Origin: Methylobacillus rhizosphaerae
Lineage (GTDB): Bacteria; Pseudomonadota; Gammaproteobacteria; Burkholderiales; Methylophilaceae
DNA length: 64,000 nt
Assembly (NCBI RefSeq): GCF_900187985.1
Contig: NZ_FZOA01000006.1
Coordinates: forward strand, 165,320 to 229,319
Direction: 5' to 3'
Part shown: positions 28,690-35,794 of the stretch, piece by piece
Position numbering within the stretch: position 1 is the stretch's first letter
How the letters are laid out: each line of letters opens with the position of its first letter
The notes under the pieces: model-generated
The model's database searches: none
Seen by the model: the letters and a program-made list of their open reading frames with translations, nothing else
What the model was told of the DNA's origin: nothing
Program-made: the position numbers and the translations under genes

Positions 28690-29961
28690 ATGAAAGATAT
28701 TTCTCCCGACCACACCATTATCCTGGCCAAGATGCGCCACATCGAAGAGCTCGAGCAATTATCGATATGCACTGCATTTGTCGATACTATCGGCCTGCTC
28801 ATTCACCAGATCCAGGCCGAGCGGGGCGCCAGCTGCCTTTACCTGGCTTCATCAGGCCAGCGTTTCGGCAACGAGCGCAGCGACATCATTGAGCAGAACC
28901 AGGATGCAGAACTGAAATTCCGCGAGGCATTACAACGCCACCTGGACCAGAACAACCTGGTCGATGCCAAGCAGCTGACCCTGGTTTCATGGATACTGCT
29001 GGGGTTCGACCAGATGACGGCGCTGCGCCACCAGATCACCCTGCACAAGATTTCGTTTCCTGATTGTATTGCATCATTCAACCGCTTTATCGGCAGCCTG
29101 ATCTCGCTGATCTTTGACATTACTGACAATGCCGTCAACAGCAGGATATCCACTTCCCTGCTCGCGCTTTACAACCTGGTGCAGGGCAAGGAATTTGCCG
29201 GGCAGGAGCGTGCCGTAGGCTCTTATATGTTTGGTTCAGGCCAGGTACAACAGGAACACCAGCAAAAGCTGCTGGAACTGATTGTCCTGCAGGACAGGCA
29301 TTTCGAACTGTTCTGCCAATTCGGCGGCAAAGCATTGCACAAGGCCTGGACAGCTGCCATGGGTGCCAGCACCCAGCATAGATACCAGCAATATCGTCAC
29401 AAGCTCACCCATGCCCAGGATGGGCAGAGCGTGAAAATACATGATGGATATGAATGGTTCGAACTTTGCAGCCAGCGACTCAGCGAAATGTGGCAGATGC
29501 AGTGCTGGCTGATCAAGGACATGCATGACATGCTGGAAACGCTGATCAACGATGCCAAGAACGATCTGGCAAAGACCCGCCAGTACCTGCAAAAAACACA
29601 ACGCCAGCCAGCCAAGCAGCCTACTGCGCTGGACAGCACCTTCTTCAACCTCTCCATCCCGGTGGAGAATGCCTATACCTTTCTGGCACATGACAAGCAG
29701 CATTCCTACCCGATGGAATCCATCGTCTCGCTATTGCAACAACAATCACAGCAGATCGCCGAGATTGAGAATGAACTGGCTGAAACCAAGCAGGCACTGG
29801 CAGAGAGAAAACAGATTGAACGCGCCAAGGGCCTGCTCATGAGTCAGCGCGGCATCAGCGAGGTAGAGGCTTATAAAATCCTGCGCAGCACAGCCATGGA
29901 ACAGAATCGCAAAATCATTGATGTGGCCAACAACATCCTGGCCAGGCACTCCCTGGTTTGA
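28690..29961 (+). CDS. nasR: Nitrate/nitrite-responsive antiterminator, NIT + ANTAR domains (NasR type)
   Basis: This 423-residue protein has an N-terminal all-helical NIT sensor domain (about 40-290; IQAERGASCLYLASSG is typical) and a C-terminal ANTAR RNA-binding domain (about 350-415; IERAKGLLMSQRGISEVEAY and NRKIIDVANNIL). In Klebsiella NasR, nitrate or nitrite binding to NIT lets ANTAR bind leader RNA and prevent termination. Three leaders with matching hexaloop hairpins lie in this window, one of them upstream of this gene's own possible operon. The ribosome site is weak. A perfect TTGACA at 28610 has no good -10 partner, so the promoter is unclear. Confidence 0.93.
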   Translation: MKDISPDHTIILAKMRHIEELEQLSICTAFVDTIGLLIHQIQAERGASCLYLASSGQRFGNERSDIIEQNQDAELKFREALQRHLDQNNLVDAKQLTLVSWILLGFDQMTALRHQITLHKISFPDCIASFNRFIGSLISLIFDITDNAVNSRISTSLLALYNLVQGKEFAGQERAVGSYMFGSGQVQQEHQQKLLELIVLQDRHFELFCQFGGKALHKAWTAAMGASTQHRYQQYRHKLTHAQDGQSVKIHDGYEWFELCSQRLSEMWQMQCWLIKDMHDMLETLINDAKNDLAKTRQYLQKTQRQPAKQPTALDSTFFNLSIPVENAYTFLAHDKQHSYPMESIVSLLQQQSQQIAEIENELAETKQALAERKQIERAKGLLMSQRGISEVEAYKILRSTAMEQNRKIIDVANNILARHSLV

Positions 29962-29983
29962 TGGGCTATAAGCGTGGTGCACC

Positions 29984-30000
29984 CGCACTCCAGTGGTGCA
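29984..30000. promoter_or_regulatory. NtrC-like binding site upstream of the porin unit
   Basis: CGCAC-N7-GTGCA fits the NtrC dyad TGCAC-N7-GTGCA with one mismatch. It is centred about 122 bases before the predicted transcription start. A further palindrome GGTGCACC lies at 29976-29983. Confidence 0.6.
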
Positions 30001-30088
30001 ATCCGGCACAATGTTCCAAATCCAACCAATATCCCGGTTGCGGATAAATATCCTTATGAAACAAACAGCTCCTGAAATTCACTTCTCC

Positions 30089-30104
30089 TGGCACAGCACT
30101 TGCT
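30089..30104 (+). promoter_or_regulatory. Sigma-54 promoter of the porin-cobA-narK unit
   Basis: TGGCACAGCACTTGCT matches the -24/-12 consensus TGGCACG-N4-TTGCW at all but one base. The transcript would begin near 30115, just before the leader hairpins. Confidence 0.88.
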
Positions 30105-30123
30105 AACACCTGAGTAAGCAGTG

Positions 30124-30184
30124 GCAGCCAATGATGGTCGCTACCGTGCAGTACAGAGTTTGAAGACCGGGGACAAAGGCGTCC
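30124..30184 (+). promoter_or_regulatory. ANTAR-target leader (leader 3): two hexaloop hairpins
   Basis: The first candidate hairpin is GC-A-GCC / GGT-C-GC around loop AATGAT (30130-30135), with A at 1 and G at 4. The second is GGAC-AAAGGC-GTCC (30171-30184), again with A at 1 and G at 4. The second hairpin shares bases with the 5' arm of the terminator and must compete with it. The first starts about nine bases after the predicted transcript 5' end. Confidence 0.8.
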
Positions 30185-30226
30185 TGATGACAGACAACAC
30201 ATGGTCTGTCATCAGGACGCCTTTTT
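30178..30226 (+). terminator. Leader terminator before the porin gene
   Basis: A perfect 18-bp stem (30178-30195 with 30204-30221) with an 8-base loop is followed by five T residues. It is the strongest hairpin in the window and would block transcription unless the overlapping ANTAR hairpin forms. Confidence 0.93.
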
Positions 30227-30288
30227 GTTTTGGCGCTTCGCCTGTCACTGGGGAAACAGGACAAAACGCCTAGCTCCTGAAAAAAGAA

Positions 30289-30310
30289 GGCCCGTCGGGC
30301 AGGACGGGCC
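30289..30310. other. GC-rich hairpin between leader terminator and porin gene
   Basis: GGCCCGTC and GACGGGCC form an 8-bp stem with a six-base loop. On the minus strand it is followed by TTCTTTTTT and would look like a terminator, yet no minus-strand gene is present here. On the plus strand it may protect or process the mRNA 5' end. Confidence 0.5.
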
Positions 30311-30348
30311 GGTACTGCAATGTCACTTCCATAGCAAAGGAGCAACGA

Positions 30349-31662
30349 ATGAAAGGTAATGCGAGATTTCGCGCACGTCAAGCCTGTCTGGGCATACTGC
30401 TGGCTGCTGCAGTTTCAGGGGCACAGGCAGCAGAGGAAAACCAGGCGGATTTCAGCCTGCTTGATGCCATCAAGACTGGCAAGAACATGAGCAGCCTACG
30501 CCTGCGTTATGAGCACGCTGAACAGGATAACCGCAGCGAAAATGCCGATGCCTTCACCTTGCGCACCCTGATCGGATGGCAGACTGCAGACTTCCATCAT
30601 TTCAGCCTTGGTGTCCAGTTGATCAATGTTGCCAAGCTGGTTGATGACTACAATGATATGGACAAGGGAGTCTCACAACCCGGCATGGCCAACTACCCGG
30701 CCATTGCTGACCCTGACTCCACAGACATCAATCAACTCTACCTTGATTGGAATGGCATCAAGGATACCAGCATCCGTCTGGGAAGACAGTCGGTCAAGCT
30801 GGATAACGTGCGCTTCATCGGCAATATCGAGTTCCGCCAGCTCATGCAGGTATTTGACGGCATCGCCATTGAAAATAAGAGCCTGCCCGATACCAGCCTT
30901 TATTTCGCCCATTTCGAGCGAGTTCGGCAAACCAATAACCGCAAACGCAGCGGCAACCTGGATATTGTCCATGCCACTTACAGCATTTCCCCCAGTGAAA
31001 CCTTGTCCGCCTACGGCTATTTCAATAATTTCAATGACCTGGGATTCAATGCCACCAACGGATTAGGCGCGAATGCTGACGCTTCCAACAAAACCCTGGG
31101 CCTGCGGCTGGATGGGACTCGCACACTGGACGACCAATGGAAACTCCTCTACACCGCCGAATACGCCAAACAGACGGATTATTCCGGCGGTGATTCCCGC
31201 ATTGATGCCCATTATCTACGGATTGGTGCTGGCGCCATGCTCCAGAGCTGGTATCTGCGCATTGACCAGGAAACACTGTCGAGCAATCACGGCCAATACG
31301 CTTTCCAGACTCCTTTTGGCACCAATCACCTGTTCCAGGGCTGGGCCGACCATTTCCTGGTAACACCGGTCTGGGGCATGAAAGACAGTTTCCTCAGCAT
31401 CGGCGGCAAACCTTTGCCACAACTTAGTCTGCAGGGTGAGTTCCATGTGTTCCGCGCGGATGAAAACTTTGCCCGCTTCAATGGCGGTTCTGGCGACCAC
31501 TACGGCAACGAAATCGACCTCGCCGCCAGCTGGAGTTTCAACAAGCAGCTGTCACTGAAAGTGGAGTACGCCAAGTTCCGCGAAGGCGACCGTATTGCGC
31601 TTTCTACTGCACGCAAACCCGATCTAGAACGCATCTGGCTCACCGCCTTGTATACCTTTTAA
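30349..31662 (+). CDS. Outer-membrane porin, alginate-export-like beta barrel
   Basis: This 437-residue protein has a signal peptide ending near residue 27 (AQA-AEE) and a C-terminal phenylalanine (LYTF), typical of outer-membrane barrels. The body has many alternating strands, for example SLRLRYEHAEQDNR, NQLYLDWNGIKDTSIRLGRQ and LSLKVEYAKFREGDR. It fits the alginate-export porin superfamily. In this place, behind a nitrate-controlled leader and before narK, it probably admits nitrate/nitrite; alginate is not suggested by the context. AAAGGAG precedes the ATG. Confidence 0.82.
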   Translation: MKGNARFRARQACLGILLAAAVSGAQAAEENQADFSLLDAIKTGKNMSSLRLRYEHAEQDNRSENADAFTLRTLIGWQTADFHHFSLGVQLINVAKLVDDYNDMDKGVSQPGMANYPAIADPDSTDINQLYLDWNGIKDTSIRLGRQSVKLDNVRFIGNIEFRQLMQVFDGIAIENKSLPDTSLYFAHFERVRQTNNRKRSGNLDIVHATYSISPSETLSAYGYFNNFNDLGFNATNGLGANADASNKTLGLRLDGTRTLDDQWKLLYTAEYAKQTDYSGGDSRIDAHYLRIGAGAMLQSWYLRIDQETLSSNHGQYAFQTPFGTNHLFQGWADHFLVTPVWGMKDSFLSIGGKPLPQLSLQGEFHVFRADENFARFNGGSGDHYGNEIDLAASWSFNKQLSLKVEYAKFREGDRIALSTARKPDLERIWLTALYTF

Positions 31663-31681
31663 TTTGCAAAGGATCATCATC

Positions 31682-32434
31682 ATGACAGGCAAAATTTATC
31701 TGATAGGCGCAGGTCCGGGCGATGCCGAACTCATCACGCTCAAGGCAGTCAGGGCACTTGCTGCTGCCGATGTAGTGTTGCTGGATGATCTGGTCAATCG
31801 TGAACTCCTGCAGCATGCACCTCAAGCTCGCGTCATTGAGGTGGGCAAGCGGGGCGGCTGCAAATCCACCCCCCAGCATTTTATCAACCGCATGATGGTC
31901 GCCCTGGCCGAACAAGGCCAGGTAGTCGCTCGTCTCAAGGGCGGTGATCCGTTCCTGTTCGGCCGTGGCGGCGAGGAAATGCTGGCCGCACGCCAGGCCG
32001 GAATCCAGGTTGAGGTCATACCCGGCATCACCAGCGGCATTGCAGTTCCCGCCACCTTGGGCATTCCCGTGACACACCGCTCTTATACGCATGGTGTCAG
32101 CCTGGTGACCGGGCACCTGCAGGATGATGATCACAGCCAGCAATGGCGAGCCCTCGCAGCCAGCGGCACCACGCTGGTGATCTATATGGGGATGAAACAC
32201 TTGACCAGCATCATCAGCGAATTGCGGGCAGCAGGCATGGATGCCAGTACACCCGTAGCCGCCATCCAGAGTGGCTCGCTACCGGAACAGCAGCACGTGA
32301 TCAGTACGCTGGAGTATCTGCCTATGGCAGTACAGCAGGCAGGGCTTGCCAGCCCGGCCATCATCGTTGTTGGCGATGTAGTGCGGCTGGCCCATGGCAA
32401 CGAACTGCTGCAATCCATCTCCATGGCAGCCTGA
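31682..32434 (+). CDS. cobA: Uroporphyrinogen-III C-methyltransferase
   Basis: SUMT methylates uroporphyrinogen III twice with SAM to precorrin-2, the first step to siroheme. The start ATG 31682 has AAAGGA eight bases upstream and gives 250 residues; an in-frame TTG at 31664 is less likely. IYLIGAGPGDAELITLKA, VARLKGGDPFLFGRGGEE and GITSGIAVPATLGIPVTHR are family signatures. It is a single-domain form without CysG oxidase/chelatase. Siroheme is the cofactor of NirB, which explains its place in the cluster. Confidence 0.96.
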   Translation: MTGKIYLIGAGPGDAELITLKAVRALAAADVVLLDDLVNRELLQHAPQARVIEVGKRGGCKSTPQHFINRMMVALAEQGQVVARLKGGDPFLFGRGGEEMLAARQAGIQVEVIPGITSGIAVPATLGIPVTHRSYTHGVSLVTGHLQDDDHSQQWRALAASGTTLVIYMGMKHLTSIISELRAAGMDASTPVAAIQSGSLPEQQHVISTLEYLPMAVQQAGLASPAIIVVGDVVRLAHGNELLQSISMAA

Positions 32435-32487
32435 CAGGCCTCACCACCATCCATACAACATCCATGATATTTGCATAGGAACCCATC

Positions 32488-33699
32488 ATGAAACAGAACT
32501 TCTGGCAGGCAGGACACAAGCCCACGCTATTTTCCGCATTCCTCTATTTCGACCTCAGCTTCATGGTCTGGGTATTGCTCGGGCCACTGGCGGTACAAAT
32601 CGCCGGTGATCTGGCGTTGACCCCGGCGCAGAAAGGCATGATGGTCGCCACTCCCGTACTGACCGGTGCCTTGCTGCGTATGGTCATGGGGATACTGGTC
32701 GACCAGATACAACCCAAGAAAGCAGGCATCATAGGCCAGGTCATCGTCATTGCCGCCCTGGCCTTTGCCTGGCTAAATGGCATCCATAGTTATCAGCAAG
32801 CCCTGGTTCTTGGTGTCTTCCTGGGTGTTGCTGGCGCGTCATTTGCTGTAGCCCTGCCGCTTGCCTCACGCTGGTATCCGCCCGAGCACCAGGGTACCGC
32901 CCTTGGTATTGCTGGTGCGGGCAATTCCGGCACCGCATTGGCGGCATTGTTCGCGCCGGGGCTGGCGCTGGCATTCGGCTGGAACAATGTCTTCGGCCTG
33001 GCCCTGATTCCACTTGTCATCACCCTGGTGCTTTACAGCCTGTTGGCAAAGGATGCACCCAACCCACCCGCATCCAAGTCCCTGGTTGAATACCTCAACG
33101 TGCTGAAGGACAAGGATGCATGGTGGTTCATGTTTTTTTATAGCGTCACATTTGGCGGCTTTGTCGGCATGGCATCCTCACTCACGATCTACTTCAATGA
33201 CCAGTATGGCCTGGATGCCGTGCATGCCGGATATTTCACAGCGGCCTGCGTATTTGCCGGTTCACTGGTGCGCCCGATAGGCGGCAACCTGGCTGACCGT
33301 CTCGGCGGCATCCGCACATTGAGCGTCATGTATATCATTGCCGCCAGCTTCTTGTTTATCCTCAGCCTGGGTCTCAAGGCACAGTTGAGCGGCCTGCTGG
33401 TCGTGATCTGCGCCATGATGGCAATGGGCATGGGCAATGGTGCAGTATTCCAGCTTGTGCCACAACGTTTCCGCAAGGAAATAGGCGTCATGACTGGACT
33501 CATCGGCATGGCAGGCGGCATTGGCGGTTTCTACCTGGCTTCCAGCCTGGGCTATTCCAAACAGCTCACGGGCAGCTACCAGTTTGGCCTCATCATGTTT
33601 GCCATCCTGGCCGTCATTGCCCTAGTAGGACTGACCTTTGTCAAGCAACGCTGGCGCACCACCTGGGGCTCTGCAGCAGTGACAAGTGCCAAGATTTAA
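32488..33699 (+). CDS. narK: Nitrate/nitrite transporter, NarK/NasA family
   Basis: This 403-residue MFS protein has 12 hydrophobic helices. Typical of the nitrate/nitrite porter family are FDLSFMVWVLLGPLA in helix 1, the nitrate signature-like GNSGTALAALFAPGLA and a second GMGNGAVFQLVPQRF. It imports nitrate (and perhaps exchanges nitrite) across the inner membrane. AGGAA lies before the ATG. It lies after cobA in the porin unit, and a second PP2C-kinase gene starts 10 bases after its stop. Confidence 0.95.
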   Translation: MKQNFWQAGHKPTLFSAFLYFDLSFMVWVLLGPLAVQIAGDLALTPAQKGMMVATPVLTGALLRMVMGILVDQIQPKKAGIIGQVIVIAALAFAWLNGIHSYQQALVLGVFLGVAGASFAVALPLASRWYPPEHQGTALGIAGAGNSGTALAALFAPGLALAFGWNNVFGLALIPLVITLVLYSLLAKDAPNPPASKSLVEYLNVLKDKDAWWFMFFYSVTFGGFVGMASSLTIYFNDQYGLDAVHAGYFTAACVFAGSLVRPIGGNLADRLGGIRTLSVMYIIAASFLFILSLGLKAQLSGLLVVICAMMAMGMGNGAVFQLVPQRFRKEIGVMTGLIGMAGGIGGFYLASSLGYSKQLTGSYQFGLIMFAILAVIALVGLTFVKQRWRTTWGSAAVTSAKI

Positions 33700-33709
33700 G
33701 GACACCGGA

Positions 33710-35404
33710 ATGGCATTGGTATTTCGTACCGGGTTAAGTTCAGTCACCGGGCAGCGTGAGCGCAATGAAGATTTTGCCAGCATGGTCACACCAGACCATG
33801 CCACGCTGAAACTCAAGGGGGCCATTTTCGCCGTGGCTGATGGCGTCAGCGGCAATGCGGGCGGGCGTGAGGCAGCGGAGATGACCGTGCGCAGCCTGTT
33901 GACGGACTATTACGCCACGCCAGACACCTGGGAAATCCCGGCGGCCCTGGACAAGGTGCTCAATGCCGCCAATCGCTGGGTATTGTCACAAGCCATGCAG
34001 CATCGGGAAATGGCAGGCATGGCAACTACCCTGACATTACTCGTCATGCGCGGCCAACGCTATTACTCAGCCCATGTCGGTGACAGCAGGCTGTACCGCC
34101 TGCGTAACGGCAGGCTGGAATGCCTGACTACCGACCATGTCTGGGATAGGCCCGATATGCGCCATGTATTGAAGCGCGCTGTCGGGCTGGACCAGCAACT
34201 CAGCGTGGATTATGCCGAAGGCCAACTGCAGGTGGGTGACCGCTATGTCCTGATGACTGATGGTATCTGGGCCACCCTGCCGGAGACACGATTACAGCAA
34301 TTGCTACAACAATACGCGCCGCCGCAGGCAATTGCCGACATTCTCACGCGAGAATCCTTACAGGCAGGCGGCAGCGACAACGCCACTGCCATTATCATTG
34401 AAATAGATGCTGTCAGTGAGAACACACTGACTGACTTTCTCGCCGGGAGCAGGCAACTCAAGCCTCCGGCAAAACTCAAGGTTGGCGAGACGCTCGACCA
34501 GTTTGAAATCATTGAGATACTGCACCAATCCCGCGCCAGCCTGGTATACAAGGTTCGCCACGTACAAAGCGGGCAATTGTGGGCATTGAAAACCCTGCAA
34601 CCCTTGCTGACCAATGACCCGCAAAGCTGCTCGGCCCTGCTCAATGAGGAATGGCTGGCCAAGCGCATCAGTTCGCAATATCTACCACAAGTACTGCCAC
34701 TGGACGCAGACACACGCAGCCATCTCTACTACGTCATGAGCTGGCACGAAGGCGCAACGCTGCAACAACGCCTGCAGCACGGCCATCATTTCACCACAGC
34801 AGGCATCACCCGCATCGGCCAGGAAATGCTGCGTGGAATCGGCGCACTGCACCGCATGCACGTGCTGCACCGCGACATCAAGCCTGCCAACCTGCACATG
34901 GGCAAGGATGGACGGCTGCGCATCCTGGATTTAGGCGTTGCATCCAGCGGACACATTTCCACCCAGGAAGCCATGCCCAATCCGGGAACGCCGAGCTTCA
35001 TGGCGCCGGAGTTGTTTGAACATGCAGAATCCAGCGTACAGAGCGATATCTATGCAGCCGGCGTCACGCTCTACTACCTGCTGACCCGCAAATATCCCTA
35101 TGGCGAAATTGAGCCATTCCAGCATCCCCGCTTTGGCGATCCAGTCCCTCCGACACGCTATCGTCCTGATATTCCCGGATGGCTGGAAAACATCATCCTC
35201 AGGGCGGTCGCACGCAATCCTGCATCACGTTTCGAAACCGCAGAGGAAATGTTGCTGGCACTGGAGGTGGGAGAAACCCGACCCATCCTGCCCATGCAGC
35301 GCACGCCGCTGATTGCCCGCGCCGGTCTGCAACAATGGCAGTGGATGGCCGTCAGCTCATTGCTCATCAACCTTCTATTGCTATACCTGCTGCTCGTATC
35401 ATGA
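33710..35404 (+). CDS. Bifunctional PP2C phosphatase / serine-threonine kinase, membrane anchored (copy 2)
   Basis: This protein has 564 residues from ATG 33710, which is preceded by AAGGA; the frame is open back to 33686, inside narK. The PP2C domain (about 5-235) has Asp44 (AVADGVS), Asp184 (MTDGI) and Asp223 (GSDNAT). The kinase domain (about 263-525) has Lys294 (ALK), a canonical HRD at 387-389 (LHRDIKPAN) and DLG in place of DFG at 407. A membrane helix ends the chain. It has the same architecture as the gene at 26833, and again directly follows a nitrate/nitrite transporter gene. Its target is unknown. Confidence 0.92.
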   Translation: MALVFRTGLSSVTGQRERNEDFASMVTPDHATLKLKGAIFAVADGVSGNAGGREAAEMTVRSLLTDYYATPDTWEIPAALDKVLNAANRWVLSQAMQHREMAGMATTLTLLVMRGQRYYSAHVGDSRLYRLRNGRLECLTTDHVWDRPDMRHVLKRAVGLDQQLSVDYAEGQLQVGDRYVLMTDGIWATLPETRLQQLLQQYAPPQAIADILTRESLQAGGSDNATAIIIEIDAVSENTLTDFLAGSRQLKPPAKLKVGETLDQFEIIEILHQSRASLVYKVRHVQSGQLWALKTLQPLLTNDPQSCSALLNEEWLAKRISSQYLPQVLPLDADTRSHLYYVMSWHEGATLQQRLQHGHHFTTAGITRIGQEMLRGIGALHRMHVLHRDIKPANLHMGKDGRLRILDLGVASSGHISTQEAMPNPGTPSFMAPELFEHAESSVQSDIYAAGVTLYYLLTRKYPYGEIEPFQHPRFGDPVPPTRYRPDIPGWLENIILRAVARNPASRFETAEEMLLALEVGETRPILPMQRTPLIARAGLQQWQWMAVSSLLINLLLLYLLLVS

Positions 35405-35455
35405 ACCTTACCAGGCACCCTTGACCGCAATACAACACATTCATGATTCCTGCCT

Positions 35456-35472
35456 TGCACTGGTTCTGTGCC
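35456..35472. promoter_or_regulatory. NtrC-like binding site upstream of nirB
   Basis: TGCAC-N7-GTGCC fits the NtrC dyad with one mismatch. It is centred about 138 bases before the predicted sigma-54 transcription start. Confidence 0.62.
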
Positions 35473-35575
35473 TCGGTTCAGTTTTAGTGCGGAGACTCTG
35501 TACATCCTGAGTTTCAATAGTCTTATAAAAATAATTATCTTTTTATTTTCATGATGTTATATAAATAATCAACAA

Positions 35576-35591
35576 TGGCACACATGTTGCT
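35576..35591 (+). promoter_or_regulatory. Sigma-54 promoter of nirBD-nas
   Basis: TGGCACACATGTTGCT matches TGGCACG-N4-TTGCW at every conserved base except one. Transcription would begin near 35602. An AT-rich stretch lies directly upstream (35520-35570). Confidence 0.9.
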
Positions 35592-35635
35592 TTTATTCAT
35601 ACAACAGCTCTCTTCCTATAAGTGAGCATTGAGAT

Positions 35636-35681
35636 AAAGGATTCGCCCTGACAGGCAATCCTTTCACGGACAACGGCGTCC
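35636..35681 (+). promoter_or_regulatory. ANTAR-target leader (leader 2): two hairpins
   Basis: The first hairpin has AAAGGATT / AATCCTTT arms plus an inner GCC / GGC around a six-base loop CTGACA (35648-35653). Its loop lacks A at position 1, so it is a divergent member. The second is GGAC-AACGGC-GTCC (35668-35681), identical to that of leader 1. The second overlaps the terminator arm and excludes it. Confidence 0.82.
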
Positions 35682-35743
35682 ATTACTTGTTCAGCACTGC
35701 CCAGGGCAACTGCTACGCAAGTAATGGGCGCCGTTTTGTTTTT
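35674..35743 (+). terminator. Leader terminator before nirB
   Basis: CGGCGTCCATTACTTG (35674-35689) pairs with CAAGTAATGGGCGCCG (35718-35733) in a 16-bp stem with one G-U pair, followed by TTTTGTTTTT. The 28-base loop is long and partly self-complementary. Confidence 0.9.
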
Positions 35744-35794
35744 GGCAATGACGAACAGAAGCATGCGTCTTCTGACTTCACAGGAAACACGATA

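Noticed and set aside
35687..35794. N-terminal extension of nirB over the leader
   Set aside because: This part is the terminator hairpin itself and its translation is not part of the NirB family; ATG 35795 has a good ribosome site.
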